Position numbers and translations under genes: made by a program. From positions 1 through 57,253 of the forward strand of contig JAJDNS010000213.1 in assembly GCA_022340585.1 (NCBI GenBank): a stretch of DNA of 57,253 nucleotides. Reading direction: 5' to 3'. Source of the stretch: Acidobacteriota bacterium. GTDB taxonomy: Bacteria; Acidobacteriota; Vicinamibacteria; Fen-336. Of the stretch, positions 21,219-29,955 are shown one piece after another. Each line of letters opens with the position of its first letter. The stretch's first letter is position 1. The notes under the pieces are model-generated. The model was not told the origin of the DNA, searched no databases, and worked only from the letters and a program-made list of their open reading frames with translations.

Positions 21219-22172
21219 ATGGCACGGATCTTCGATTCCATCGTGGACACGATTGGCCGGACTCCGCTGGTGCGGGCACCGCGGTGCTCGGCCGGGCTCG
21301 GGGCGGACGTGGCCTTCAAGCTCGAGTCGTTCAACCCGATGTCGAGCGTCAAGGATCGCATCGGGCTGTCGATGATCGAGGACGCCCTGGAGAAGGGCAC
21401 GATCAAGGAAGGCACGACGGTGATCGAGCCCACCTCGGGCAATACCGGCGTCGGCCTCGCCTTCGTCTGCGCGGCGAAGCGGATTCCCCTGATCCTCACC
21501 ATGCCCGACACCATGTCCGTGGAGCGGCGCAAGATCCTGGCCGCCCTGGGGGCTCGCCTGGAGCTGACCGAGGGTGCGAAGGGAATGAAGGGGGCGATCA
21601 CCCGCGCCGAGGAGATCCAGCGCGAGACCCCGAACTCGATCATCGTCGGACAGTTCGAGAACCCGGCCAATCCTGCGATTCACCGGAAGACGACCGCGGT
21701 CGAGATCTGGGACGACACCGACGGCAAGGTGGACATTCTCGTGGCCGGCGTCGGGACCGGGGGGACGATCACCGGCACCGGGGAGGCGCTCAAGGAGCGC
21801 AAGCCCTCGCTGAAGGTCGTGGCGGTGGAGCCGGCGGACTCGCCGGTCATCTCCCAGACGAAGGCGGGCGAGGAGCTGCAGCCGGGCCCCCACAAGATCC
21901 AGGGGATCGGGGCCGGGTTCATCCCGGGCAATCTCAATGTCGACGTCGTGGACGAGGTGATCCAGGCCACCAACGACGAGGCCATGGAGACGTCCCGGCG
22001 CCTCTGCCGTGAGGACGGGATGATGGTGGGCATCTCCAGCGGGGCGGTCGCTCACGCGGCCCTGCAGCTCGCCTCCCGTCCCGAGAACGCGGGCAAGCTC
22101 ATCGTGGCCGTCCTCGCCAGCCACGGTGAGCGGTACCTCTCCACCGCGCTCTACGACTTTCCTGAGGCGTGA
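21219..22172 (+). CDS. cysK: Cysteine synthase A (O-acetylserine sulfhydrylase)
   Basis: 317-aa PLP enzyme that turns O-acetylserine and sulfide into cysteine. The PLP lysine is K45 in SSVKDRIG; the substrate loop [11 protein letters not shown] and the phosphate-binding [12 protein letters not shown] are intact, as is [14 protein letters not shown]. Length is normal for the family. It follows cysE by 24 nt with GGGGGAGAGGT just before the ATG, so the two enzymes are made together and could form the cysteine synthase complex; CysE here, however, ends in a basic tail (RRPSR) rather than the C-terminal Ile of the classical complex. A perfect hairpin follows the stop codon. Confidence 0.96.
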   Translation: MARIFDSIVDTIGRTPLVRAPRCSAGLGADVAFKLESFNPMSSVKDRIGLSMIEDALEKGTIKEGTTVIEPTSGNTGVGLAFVCAAKRIPLILTMPDTMSVERRKILAALGARLELTEGAKGMKGAITRAEEIQRETPNSIIVGQFENPANPAIHRKTTAVEIWDDTDGKVDILVAGVGTGGTITGTGEALKERKPSLKVVAVEPADSPVISQTKAGEELQPGPHKIQGIGAGFIPGNLNVDVVDEVIQATNDEAMETSRRLCREDGMMVGISSGAVAHAALQLASRPENAGKLIVAVLASHGERYLSTALYDFPEA

Positions 22173-22178
22173 ATGACA

Positions 22179-22202
22179 CCGGCGGGCGGTGTCGCCCGCC
22201 GG
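22179..22202 (+). terminator. Hairpin after cysK
   Basis: Perfect 10-bp stem (CCGGCGGGCG / CGCCCGCCGG) with a GTGT loop, starting 7 nt after the cysK stop codon. There is no T-run behind it, so termination may depend on other factors. Confidence 0.6.
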
Positions 22203-22220
22203 CTACCCGGCCCTCGCCAC

Positions 22221-22262
22221 TGCCGGGGACACGATCGCCATGGCGGAATCGTGTCCTCGGCA
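22221..22262 (-). repeat. Palindromic intergenic repeat, copy 1 (REP-like)
   Basis: A 42-nt palindrome with 15-bp arms (TGCCGGGGACACGAT / ATCGTGTCCTCGGCA, one mismatch) around a core CGCCATGGCGGA that can itself fold. The same element occurs twice near 40.5 kb in the opposite orientation. It lies between the cysK terminator and the 3' end of the esterase-GH43 gene. Confidence 0.75.
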
Positions 22263-22366
22263 GAGCCGTCCGGGACTCCCGGGCGATGTGGTGCGGATTC
22301 CATGGTCACCGCCACCGAGGTCCGCGAGAGCAGGCCGTTTCTTCCGCCGTCTCTCCGGGCTGATCT

Positions 22367-25300
22367 TCAGGGCCCGATGGGCTCGTAGTCGAACCAGTCG
22401 AAGGTGGCTGGAGTCGTGGCCGGGGAGCCGTTGCCGGTCGCGTACAGGGCGAAGTACGCGCCGGTGAACCCGTGGGCAACCTCGCTGGAGAGGAGTCGCG
22501 TCGGGGCCGATCCCAGGTCCACCCATTCACCCGGAGAGTCGGCGCGGGCGAAGGAGAACCGGTACTCCGCGGGCGCGGCGTCGATCCTCAGGAGGACCGG
22601 CCCCTCTCCCTCGATCGGGGCGGACGCGGTCACCGTGTGGATCGAAGGCCCGACGACCTGCCGCACGAACGCCCGCCGCACCCCTCCCTCGCGGTCCACG
22701 CCGATCTCGTAGTGGTGCTCGAGGTTGCGGTAGACGGTGAGCCCCGCCTCGTCTCCCTCCCGGCCAGGAACGAAGTCGAGGCTCGTCTCCACCCGGCAGG
22801 TCAGGTGCTGCTGGCGCCGGCCCACCCAGGTGGGGGATTCGGCGGCGTCGTTGGTGAGTGCCCTTCCGCGAAGTGTCAGTCGGCCCGGGGGCTCGCTCGT
22901 GGAGTAGGCCGAAGGGTCGGGGTTTCGAAGATAGTTCCACTCCGGGCCCAGAGGGCTGTCGAAGTCGGTGCGCACGGGGGCGGCCGGAACCGGATGGGCG
23001 GGAAGCCCGGGGGCTGACATCTTCAAGCCCACCGGCTGCCCTTCGTTCACCACCGGCCAGCCCGCGGCGTCCCAGGTGACGGGGGCCAGGAAGGTCTCGC
23101 GCCCGAGGTGGTGCCAGTACCCTCCCCCCGCCGGCCGGAAGGCGAGAAACAGCATCCACCAGTTCCCCTCGTGGTCCTGGATGAGCTCGGCGTGTCCGGT
23201 GCCCTGTACGGGCACGTCCATCTCGGTGTCGCGGTGGGTGAGGATGGGGTTGCGGGGGCACGCCTCGAACGGACCCCAGGGGGAGTCGCTGCGGGCGATC
23301 GTCACCATGTGCCCGTACTCGGTGCCCCCCTCCGAGATGAGCAGGTAGTAGCGGCCGTCGATCCGGTACAGGTGGGGGCCCTCGGGGTAACGCCCGCCCG
23401 TCCCCGTCCAGACGACCCGCGGCGGGCTCAGCAGCTCCCCGGTCGCCACGTCGATGGTGGACTGGTGGATGCCCCGCTCGGTCGTGCCGGGTGCTCCGCC
23501 CGTCGAGGTGAAGTAGACGGTGCCGTCGTCGTCGAAGAGGAGCGAGGGGTCGATCCCGCCCTGGCCTCGGACCCAGATGGGCTCCGACCACGGGCCCGCG
23601 GGATCCGTGGCGGTGACGTAGAAGTTGCCCCCGCCGGTGACGTTGGTGGTGACCATGTAGAAGGTGCCGTCGTGGTGGCGGATGGTCGGTGCGAAGATCC
23701 CCCCCGACGGGCGTATGCCCTCGAGGGGCAGCTGGCTGTCCCGGGTCAAGGCGTGGCCCAGCTGCTTCCAGTGCACGAGGTCGCCGCTCTCGAAGACGGG
23801 CACGCCGGGGAAGAACTCGAACGAGCTGGTGACCAGGTAGTACCGGTCGCCCACGCGCACCGCGCTCGGGTCGGGGTGGAAGCCGGGGAGGACGGGATTG
23901 ACCCAGGAGGTGATGCGGCCCTCGTCGCTCGCTGGTGCGGCCACCGCCTTCGGCCCGGTGAGGGACGGCCAGTCGTCGGTGCGGAAGGGCGACGCGGGGA
24001 GCCCCTCACGGTTGGTGAGGGTGGCCTCCGGATTGTCGGCCCAGGCGTAGCGCACGGCTGCGGGTCGGGGCACCTCCGGAGACGAGACGAGCACCGACTC
24101 TCCGTCGATCCGGGCGTCGGCCCAGCGCCAGTGCCGGTCGGCGCCGGCGACGGCGAAGCCCTTCGGGGCCGCCCCGTCCGACGCGGTCAGCCCGCCGTCG
24201 GCGTGCTGGAACCGCACCCGCACCGCGCTGCCCTCGATCGCTGACGACTCGTACAACGGGCCGGACTTCACCAGGTCGCGGCCGTACGTGTCGGCCAGGG
24301 CCCAGCGGGCGAGCCGGTGGCCGACGTCGGTCTTGTTCCGCGGGTGGATGTCGTCGGCCTCCCCGATGTCGATGATCACCGCCATGCCCGTGTGGGGCAG
24401 GCCGAGGGTCAGGGACTGGGCTTCGCGGAGCTCGGCCCACGTGCTCTCGGTGGGCTCGGGGTGCCGGGCCATGAAGTTGGCGAGCTGAACGAACAGGAAC
24501 GGAAAGTCGCCCTGACCCCACGCCCGCCGCCAGTCCCGGATCATCGCGGGAAACAGTGCCCGGTACTGCCACGCGGCGCCCGCGTTCGACTCGCCCTGGT
24601 ACCAGATGGCCCCACGGATCGTGTACGGCGTCAGCGGCGCGATCATGGCCCCGTAGAGCACGGTCGGGCTGTTGGGGTTGTCCGGCGAGGGGTAGCGGGG
24701 CTGGCTGGCGAAGTCGGGAGTGGCGGGCTCGAGGCCGCGCTCGACGGCGTAGGCCCAGGGACCGGAGAGGGAGAGGGGCTGGCCCGACCCCTCGGCCGGG
24801 GCCAGGGTCATGTCGGGGGCGGACCCCGCGAAACCCCCGTTGCCATAGTGGTCGAAGACCCGAACGGCGACGACCGTGGGGCCGGGGGTGACCAGACGCG
24901 CCGGCACCGTGTAGCGGCGCGGCGCCGAGTAGTAGCCCGGCGTCTCCTTCCCCGTGCTGCCGACCTCCTCGCCTGCGAAGTACGTGGTGTCGAAGTCGTC
25001 GATGGCGCCCAGGGACAAAAGCAGGTCCTGGCCGGCCCAGCTTGGGGGGATGTCGACGCTCCGGCGGAACCAGACGGCGCCGTCGATCGGGTGCCCCGCC
25101 TGCTCCCACTGGATGGGCAGGTCCATGGCCTTCCAGCCCGAGGCGTCGAAGCCGGTCTCCGCCCAGCCCCTCAGGGCGCCTTCGTTTCCGGTGTCGCGGT
25201 GGTAGTTCGCCTCCTCCCAGGCCTCGAGCCGTGCGGCGAACCGCTCCCGGGCCTCGGGATCGTTCATTGCCGCGTCGAAGTCGGCGACCAGCGGCCGCAG

Positions 25301-25951
25301 GGTGGGCTCGGCCTCGAGGGCCTCGCGGCTGGTCCAGGCCTCGGCCGGGGTGCCGCCCCAGGAGGAGTGGATGAGGCCGATCTTCACACCGAGCGCGGCG
25401 TGCAGCCTCTGCCCGAAGTGGAAGCCCACGGCCGAGAAGGACGGGGCGGTCTCCACGGTACAGGTGGCCCACCGGCCCTCGACGTCCTCGAGGGGCGTGA
25501 GGGAGGTGGCCCTGGTCACCGTGAAGAGACGCAGGCCGTCACATCCCTCGGCCGCGGCCGCCTCCCCTCCGATGGACCGGGACAGGGGGAACTCCATGTT
25601 GGACTGGCCCGAGGCCACCCAGACCTCGCCGAACCAGACGTCGTCGAAGGTCAGGGTCGTCCGACCCGCGACCGTGAGCTCGAAGGGCCCGCCGGCGGCT
25701 CGAGCGGGCAGATCGACTGCCCACCGGCCGCTGCCGTCGGCGGTGGCCTCACCGGCCACCTCCGCCACCGCGACCCGCACCGTCTCGCCCGGCGACGCCC
25801 AACCCCACACGCGGGCCGGCTGGTCTCTCTGCAGCACCATGTGGGAGCCGACGAGCGCGGGCACCTTCGGCGCCGCCCCCGCCGGCGGCACCGAGACCAG
25901 CGCGGCGATGAGCAGGGTAAGGGCCGTGGTCGCCTGGGTGGGGGTTCTCAT
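22367..25951 (-). CDS. Secreted sialate O-acetylesterase-GH43 glycosidase fusion
   Basis: 1194-aa two-enzyme protein with a signal peptide (about 1-27). Residues about 30-640 are a sialate O-acetylesterase-type SGNH hydrolase: GQSNMEF with S117, WYQGESNAG, and the D533/H536 pair in DDIHPRNK; an inner jelly roll (about 220-370) interrupts it as in relatives. From N685 (NPVLPGFHPDPS) a GH43 five-bladed propeller begins, with D694, D801 (GGIDPSLLF) and E857 (RYPEGPHLY) as the expected catalytic triad, then a C-terminal beta sandwich (about 1000-1194). Such pairs deacetylate and cut xylan- or arabinan-like side chains, the true glycan being unknown. Its ATG overlaps the stop of the GH50-like gene (ATGA), so the two are translationally coupled. 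Confidence 0.92.
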   Translation of the reverse strand: MRTPTQATTALTLLIAALVSVPPAGAAPKVPALVGSHMVLQRDQPARVWGWASPGETVRVAVAEVAGEATADGSGRWAVDLPARAAGGPFELTVAGRTTLTFDDVWFGEVWVASGQSNMEFPLSRSIGGEAAAAEGCDGLRLFTVTRATSLTPLEDVEGRWATCTVETAPSFSAVGFHFGQRLHAALGVKIGLIHSSWGGTPAEAWTSREALEAEPTLRPLVADFDAAMNDPEARERFAARLEAWEEANYHRDTGNEGALRGWAETGFDASGWKAMDLPIQWEQAGHPIDGAVWFRRSVDIPPSWAGQDLLLSLGAIDDFDTTYFAGEEVGSTGKETPGYYSAPRRYTVPARLVTPGPTVVAVRVFDHYGNGGFAGSAPDMTLAPAEGSGQPLSLSGPWAYAVERGLEPATPDFASQPRYPSPDNPNSPTVLYGAMIAPLTPYTIRGAIWYQGESNAGAAWQYRALFPAMIRDWRRAWGQGDFPFLFVQLANFMARHPEPTESTWAELREAQSLTLGLPHTGMAVIIDIGEADDIHPRNKTDVGHRLARWALADTYGRDLVKSGPLYESSAIEGSAVRVRFQHADGGLTASDGAAPKGFAVAGADRHWRWADARIDGESVLVSSPEVPRPAAVRYAWADNPEATLTNREGLPASPFRTDDWPSLTGPKAVAAPASDEGRITSWVNPVLPGFHPDPSAVRVGDRYYLVTSSFEFFPGVPVFESGDLVHWKQLGHALTRDSQLPLEGIRPSGGIFAPTIRHHDGTFYMVTTNVTGGGNFYVTATDPAGPWSEPIWVRGQGGIDPSLLFDDDGTVYFTSTGGAPGTTERGIHQSTIDVATGELLSPPRVVWTGTGGRYPEGPHLYRIDGRYYLLISEGGTEYGHMVTIARSDSPWGPFEACPRNPILTHRDTEMDVPVQGTGHAELIQDHEGNWWMLFLAFRPAGGGYWHHLGRETFLAPVTWDAAGWPVVNEGQPVGLKMSAPGLPAHPVPAAPVRTDFDSPLGPEWNYLRNPDPSAYSTSEPPGRLTLRGRALTNDAAESPTWVGRRQQHLTCRVETSLDFVPGREGDEAGLTVYRNLEHHYEIGVDREGGVRRAFVRQVVGPSIHTVTASAPIEGEGPVLLRIDAAPAEYRFSFARADSPGEWVDLGSAPTRLLSSEVAHGFTGAYFALYATGNGSPATTPATFDWFDYEPIGP

Positions 25952-28074
25952 GGGACACCTCGCTGTGACGTTGGGAAGGTGAGTCGGCCGACCCGGGGGA
26001 TCTCGCGGGCCTTGCCAACGTAGGGCCGGGCCCGGCCCAGCATGAGCTCGTACACCGCCCGGTGGGCGCGGGTTGCCGAGTCGGCCAGCTCGCGGTAGAC
26101 GCGGTTGCAGACGTCGACGAAGCCGATCTGGTAGTTCTCTCCGTCGAAGCGCCCCAGGACCTCCTGGTCGTTGAGGATGAAGTAGTGCACGCCGATCAGG
26201 TCGGGGTTCGCGGCCGCCGTCTCCACGTACCGGCGGTAGGCGATGCCCCGCTCGTTCTGCGACTCGACTCCCCGCAGGCCCGTCGAGGGGAGGCCGCGGT
26301 CGAGGGCCCCGAAGTGGAACTCGCCGATCAGCACCGGCCGCCGGGTCCGCGCCGCGATCTCGGCGATGACGTCGCGGGGAGGCACCATCTCGTAGGCGTT
26401 GATGCTGAAGACGTCGAAGACTCCCACCGCCTCGTACAGCAGCTCCGAGGAGAGCGAGGCGTAGCGCATGCCGAGGTTGAGGTGGTTGGGATCCACGTCG
26501 TGGCAGGCCAGTCCGGGAATCCCCACGTAGGCGCGGACCATCTCCTTCGAGAACTCCCAGAGGTCGCGCCGGGCGATCTCCGAACGATCGGCGGCGCCGG
26601 GCACCGTCTGGCCCACCAGGTCGTCGAACGACCGCAGGCCAAGGCCCCAGGCCACGGACCAGTCGGCCGCATCGTCGCGGTAGCGCTTCCTCAACCAGTG
26701 GGCCAGGGCCTTGCGGGTCTCGGTGCCGGGGTTCGCCTCGAGCATCTCGGCGGCGAGGTTCCGTGCCTCGAAGGCCCACTTCGGCTCGTTCCGCATGAAG
26801 TAGCCGATCAGGTTGGGATCGTCGCGATAGGCGACGAGATGCTGCGCGTATCGCTGCGAAGAAGAGCGGAACTCCTCGGCGAAGACGTCGGGGAAGTCGC
26901 GGTAGAGAAGCGTCGCGGTGGTCGGGTAGGGGGGCATGGGGATGACGTAGGGAAGCTGCGCATCCTTCACGAAGAGCGGGTCCGACCAGTTCGCCACCGT
27001 GTTGAAGTGCCACGCGACGAGGCGCGAGCGCGTCATGGCCGTCCAGTCCTTCCGCCACTCCGGCCCAAAGGAGCGGATGAGGTTGGCGCGACCAAAGGAG
27101 AAGGTGTCGATGGGAGGCGTCCCCCAGGTCCCCCAGGCCCCGCCGAGGGGGCCCCGCTTCGACGGGAGACGACCGAACAGGGCCTCGGAGCCAGGTACGA
27201 TGGTGGCGACCTCGCCGGGGCGGACCGCGTCGAGCCCGAGGCTGTAGAACCCGTGGCCCTCGGGGTCGACGAGCCACCAGCGCTCGCCGTCGTGCTCGGT
27301 CCGGAAGAACCCGGTGGCCGCGAAGGTCTTCTCCGTCGTTCCGCCCCGTGGGCACCATGCGTTCGGGTAGGTCGCCCCCTCGTTCTCGTCGAGGGCGAAG
27401 GTCAGCTGGGTCCCCAGGAAGGCGTCGCTCGGGGTCTTGCCTTCCCACTCTCGTCCGACCCACTGCCCGAGCTCGTCGACCAGCGGCTTGCCCGACAGCC
27501 GGAATCTCGGCTCGTCGTTTCCCAGGGTGATCGGACCCAGGTAGAGGGCCTGGGGACCGGCGGTCTCCCGGAGCTGCACCTCGACGCGCTCGATCTCGGC
27601 AGCGGCGATCCGGTTGCCCCGCACCCGGCCCTTCAGGCGGCCCGGGGTGCGGGGCAGGAACAGGGCCTCGGCGTCGAGCACGGAGAGGGGAACGGCCAGG
27701 GGAGTCCGCAACCCCGGGAAGAGACCGAGGGAGACGGTGAGGCGCGGCTCGAACTCGCCGGTGGCGAAGAAGCGCACGAGCAGCTCCCCGGAGTGGTCGC
27801 CGTCCACCAGCGCTTCCATCGTGAGGAAACGGGCGTGGGTCCACGGGAGGCCAGCGGGCAGCCGCAGTGCGGTGCCCACGGGGGTCGAGGGGACGCGGAG
27901 GGCCGGGCCGCCGGCAAGGGGGGACCCGCTTGGGACCAGGTCCCCGCCCAGCTGCTCGGCCTGCGCGGCGAGCTGCCGGGGAGTGACCTGGGCCAGGTCC
28001 GGGGTGGTGGCGGCCCCGGTCCCGGCGAAAAGCCAGGCGACGGCCACGATCCGGCCGGCGTGGGCCGCGCGCAT
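25948..28074 (-). CDS. Secreted GH-A clan glycoside hydrolase (GH50/agarase-like)
   Basis: 708-aa protein with a signal peptide (about 1-22) and an N-terminal beta-sandwich region. The TIM barrel starts near WWLVDPEGHGFYSLGLDAV (about 265). The expected acid/base is E430 in YFMRNEPKW and the nucleophile E585 in VLIGEFHFG. These motifs and the order resemble the agarase-type GH50 enzymes and related unclassified GH-A proteins. The substrate cannot be assigned; a galactan fits with the beta-galactosidase in the same window. It is the third gene of a four-gene minus-strand unit, 13 nt after the lipoprotein gene and with a 4-nt overlap to the esterase-GH43 gene. Confidence 0.78.
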   Translation of the reverse strand: MRAAHAGRIVAVAWLFAGTGAATTPDLAQVTPRQLAAQAEQLGGDLVPSGSPLAGGPALRVPSTPVGTALRLPAGLPWTHARFLTMEALVDGDHSGELLVRFFATGEFEPRLTVSLGLFPGLRTPLAVPLSVLDAEALFLPRTPGRLKGRVRGNRIAAAEIERVEVQLRETAGPQALYLGPITLGNDEPRFRLSGKPLVDELGQWVGREWEGKTPSDAFLGTQLTFALDENEGATYPNAWCPRGGTTEKTFAATGFFRTEHDGERWWLVDPEGHGFYSLGLDAVRPGEVATIVPGSEALFGRLPSKRGPLGGAWGTWGTPPIDTFSFGRANLIRSFGPEWRKDWTAMTRSRLVAWHFNTVANWSDPLFVKDAQLPYVIPMPPYPTTATLLYRDFPDVFAEEFRSSSQRYAQHLVAYRDDPNLIGYFMRNEPKWAFEARNLAAEMLEANPGTETRKALAHWLRKRYRDDAADWSVAWGLGLRSFDDLVGQTVPGAADRSEIARRDLWEFSKEMVRAYVGIPGLACHDVDPNHLNLGMRYASLSSELLYEAVGVFDVFSINAYEMVPPRDVIAEIAARTRRPVLIGEFHFGALDRGLPSTGLRGVESQNERGIAYRRYVETAAANPDLIGVHYFILNDQEVLGRFDGENYQIGFVDVCNRVYRELADSATRAHRAVYELMLGRARPYVGKAREIPRVGRLTFPTSQRGVP

Positions 28075-28087
28075 GGCCTCCGCGCTC

Positions 28088-28678
28088 CTACTGGCGGACG
28101 TGGTCGATGGTGACCGCGACGCCCTGAGCGGGGACGGCCACCCCTGTCGACGTGCCCTCGAGGTCGCCGGGGCTGGGAATCGCGTCGCCCGTCTTCGACA
28201 GCCGGGCCACGATGTCTACGGGGCCTTCGATCGTCGTTCCCGCCACCATCGCGTGTCCCTCGGAGACCTGGAAGGGAAGAGGGAAGCTCGGTGATTCCAC
28301 CCTCCGCACCGCCAGCGTGGCGCCGTCCTTCTTGGCCATGACGTATAGCACGTCGGACGGCGCCAGTCGGGCTTGGAGCTCGTCCGAGACGGTGATCGTT
28401 CCGGCGACCGACGCCCCCGAGGCCACCACCGCCCCCGGCGAGCCGGGCATGGCCTCGATGGGCGGATGTCCGGGCGGCAGCGATGCCGCGTCCTCGGACC
28501 CGGCGGCTCCAGGGGCCGTGCTCGTGGCGGCCCCCTCCCGGGAGGTGAGCGGACGCAGCCCTCCGTCGGAGGTCGCGGGCGTCGGCGACGCGTCGGGAGG
28601 TGGGGGTGCCGAGCCGCCACAGGCGGCGGTCATCACGGTGACGAGAAGGGCGAGGGCGCGGCCGGTGGTTGGGCTCAA
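28088..28678 (-). CDS. Lipoprotein with CcmH/CycH-type Ig-like domain
   Basis: 196-aa predicted lipoprotein (LALLVTVMTAAC, Cys about residue 20), then a Pro/Ser/Gly-rich linker, then a domain of about 105 residues. That domain (GASVAGTITVSDELQARL, SDVLYVMAKK, LPFQVSEGHAMV, IVARLSKTGDAIPSPGDLEG) is the Ig-like module normally found at the C-terminus of the cytochrome c biogenesis protein CcmH/CycH. No other ccm gene is near. The start is TTG at 28678 with GGAGG 10 nt upstream, and it overlaps the stop of the pseudo-receiver (TTGA). The module may bind partner proteins or haem-related factors in the periplasm; its role beside glycosidases is unknown. Confidence 0.8.
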   Translation of the reverse strand: MSPTTGRALALLVTVMTAACGGSAPPPPDASPTPATSDGGLRPLTSREGAATSTAPGAAGSEDAASLPPGHPPIEAMPGSPGAVVASGASVAGTITVSDELQARLAPSDVLYVMAKKDGATLAVRRVESPSFPLPFQVSEGHAMVAGTTIEGPVDIVARLSKTGDAIPSPGDLEGTSTGVAVPAQGVAVTIDHVRQ

Positions 28679-29064
28679 GGCGTTGGGTCCTCCAATGGGG
28701 CCGGGTGGTCTGCGCTCGCCGCGATGAGACCGGGCAGCGCCTTCACGAAGGCGCTCCGGGCGAGCACCCGGTGGCAGCCGGCGGCCCGGGCCTTCTCCGC
28801 CTGCTCGGGGTGAACGTGGCTGAAGAGGGCCACGACGGGGACGGTGTCGAGGAGATTCGCTCGTCGCAGGGTCGCGAGCGCGTCGCCCCAGGGCAGGCGC
28901 GAGGAGTCGGCGTCGACCACGACCAGCCGACCGCCGGCTCGAACGCCCTCGAGGAGCTGGGCGGGCTGGCGCACCGGGCAGACCTCCGCCCCGGCGCCTC
29001 GGGCGGCTTCCCGGACACGGCTCAGCAACATGAGATCGTCCACCAGGGCAAGAACACGGGACAT
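28675..29064 (-). CDS. Degenerate receiver-like protein (pseudo-receiver)
   Basis: 129-aa single-domain protein with the fold pattern of a response-regulator receiver: SRVLALVDDLMLLSRVREAA, then VVVDADSS (a possible phosphoacceptor Asp), VVALFSHV and a final VLARSAF where the usual Lys is Arg. It has no output domain. The missing Lys and the changed Thr/Ser position suggest that it does not phosphorylate normally. It leads a four-gene unit with the lipoprotein and two glycosidases. The start at 29064 has no ribosome site, but a TATACT box ends 9 nt before it, which suggests a near-leaderless transcript. The frame is open further upstream, but there it would overlap the rubrerythrin gene. Confidence 0.7.
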   Translation of the reverse strand: MSRVLALVDDLMLLSRVREAARGAGAEVCPVRQPAQLLEGVRAGGRLVVVDADSSRLPWGDALATLRRANLLDTVPVVALFSHVHPEQAEKARAAGCHRVLARSAFVKALPGLIAASADHPAPLEDPTP

Positions 29065-29073
29065 CGAAAGCAC

Positions 29074-29087
29074 AGTATAGCCATAAT
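29074..29087. promoter_or_regulatory. Overlapping divergent -10 boxes (pseudo-receiver / rubrerythrin)
   Basis: TATACT on the minus strand (29079-29074) and CATAAT on the plus strand (29082-29087) lie 2 nt apart. The first would give a near-leaderless pseudo-receiver mRNA, the second a rubrerythrin mRNA that keeps the GGGGAGGGA ribosome site. No good -35 boxes are seen. Polymerase could not occupy both at once. Confidence 0.4.
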
Positions 29088-29109
29088 GGCAGGGGAGGGA
29101 ACGACCGGC

Positions 29110-29535
29110 ATGAAGAGCCTGAAGGGCACCAGAACCCACGACAACCTGAAGCTGGCGTTCGCCGCCGAGAGCCAGGCGAATCAACGGTACCTCTACTACG
29201 CCCGCGCCGCGGACATCGAGGGCTATCCCGACGTCGGCGGCCTCTTTCGAAACACCTCCGAGGCGGAGACCGGACATGCCTGCGGGCACCTGGACCTGCT
29301 CAAGTCGGAAGGAGACCCGGCGACGGGGCTGCCGTTCGGGGACACGCGGAAGAACCTCGTCGCGGCGATCGAAGGAGAGACCCACGAGTCGACGCAGATG
29401 TACCCGGGCATGGCCAAGACCGCCCGGGAGGAGGGGCTTCCCGAGGTGGCGGATTGGTTCGAGACTCTCGCCAAGGCGGAGCGGAGCCACGCTGGCCGCC
29501 TGACCAAGGCCCTCGAGGACCTGAAGGAGCTCTGA
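29110..29535 (+). CDS. Rubrerythrin-like diiron protein without rubredoxin domain
   Basis: 141-aa ferritin-like protein. It has the usual order of rubrerythrin: an N-terminal [25 protein letters not shown] region (E and Q/N ligands), [16 protein letters not shown] with ExxH, then GETHEST and [20 protein letters not shown] with the second ExxxxH-type half site. Rubrerythrins reduce peroxide with a diiron centre. The C-terminal rubredoxin-like FeS4 domain of the classical form is absent, so an external electron donor is needed, as in sulerythrin-type proteins. The ATG at 29110 follows GGGGAGGGA; an earlier ATG at 29086 is less likely. It is divergent from the pseudo-receiver gene. Confidence 0.9.
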   Translation: MKSLKGTRTHDNLKLAFAAESQANQRYLYYARAADIEGYPDVGGLFRNTSEAETGHACGHLDLLKSEGDPATGLPFGDTRKNLVAAIEGETHESTQMYPGMAKTAREEGLPEVADWFETLAKAERSHAGRLTKALEDLKEL

Positions 29536-29549
29536 GGACCGCGGCTTCC

Positions 29550-29578
29550 TTGCAGGAGGCGTCGGGGCGCACTAAGCT
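29550..29578 (+). promoter_or_regulatory. Sigma-70-like promoter for the YtxH gene
   Basis: TTGCAG (29550-29555) and TAAGCT (29573-29578) with a 17-nt spacer. The downstream gene starts at 29611 and has AGAGGTGA in the leader. Confidence 0.5.
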
Positions 29579-29610
29579 TGGAGCTTGAAGCCAAACGAAG
29601 AGGTGAAGCC

Positions 29611-29949
29611 ATGGCTCATGATGATGGTGGCAGCGGCGCGTCCGGTGTCATCCTGTCGTTTCTGGTCGGTGCGTTGACGGGTGCGGCCGCTGCCGTCCTC
29701 CTCGCGCCGCGCTCGGGTCGAGAGACCCGCGAGTACCTCGGTGAGAGGTGGCGCGACGCCGCGGACCGCAGCCGCCAGCTCAGCGAAGAGGCGGTGGAGA
29801 GGGGGAAGGCGGCCCTGAACGACGCCAGCGGCTACGTCGATAGGCAGCGAGGGGCGCTCGACAAGAGGCGGGAGCGGCTGGCGGCGGCCGTGGAGGCCGG
29901 CAAGCAGGCCTATCGCGAGGAGCGCGAGGCGAAGGAGAAGAAGAGCTAG
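29611..29949 (+). CDS. YtxH-domain membrane-anchored protein
   Basis: 112-aa protein with one hydrophobic glycine/alanine-rich helix near the N-terminus ([23 protein letters not shown]) followed by [10 protein letters not shown], the usual YtxH signature, and a long charged helix to the end (rich in Arg, Glu and Lys, probably coiled coil). Such proteins are abundant stress-related envelope proteins of unclear function. The ATG at 29611 has AGAGGTGA 7 nt upstream. It is followed after 6 nt by a DUF948-like gene, a pairing often seen in bacteria. Confidence 0.85.
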   Translation: MAHDDGGSGASGVILSFLVGALTGAAAAVLLAPRSGRETREYLGERWRDAADRSRQLSEEAVERGKAALNDASGYVDRQRGALDKRRERLAAAVEAGKQAYREEREAKEKKS

Positions 29950-29955
29950 TCGCCC

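Noticed and set aside
25952..27844. Upstream extension of the esterase-GH43 frame by about 630 codons
   Set aside because: The extension lies over the GH50-like gene in another frame and has Arg/Pro-rich shadow composition. A clear signal peptide begins at 25951.
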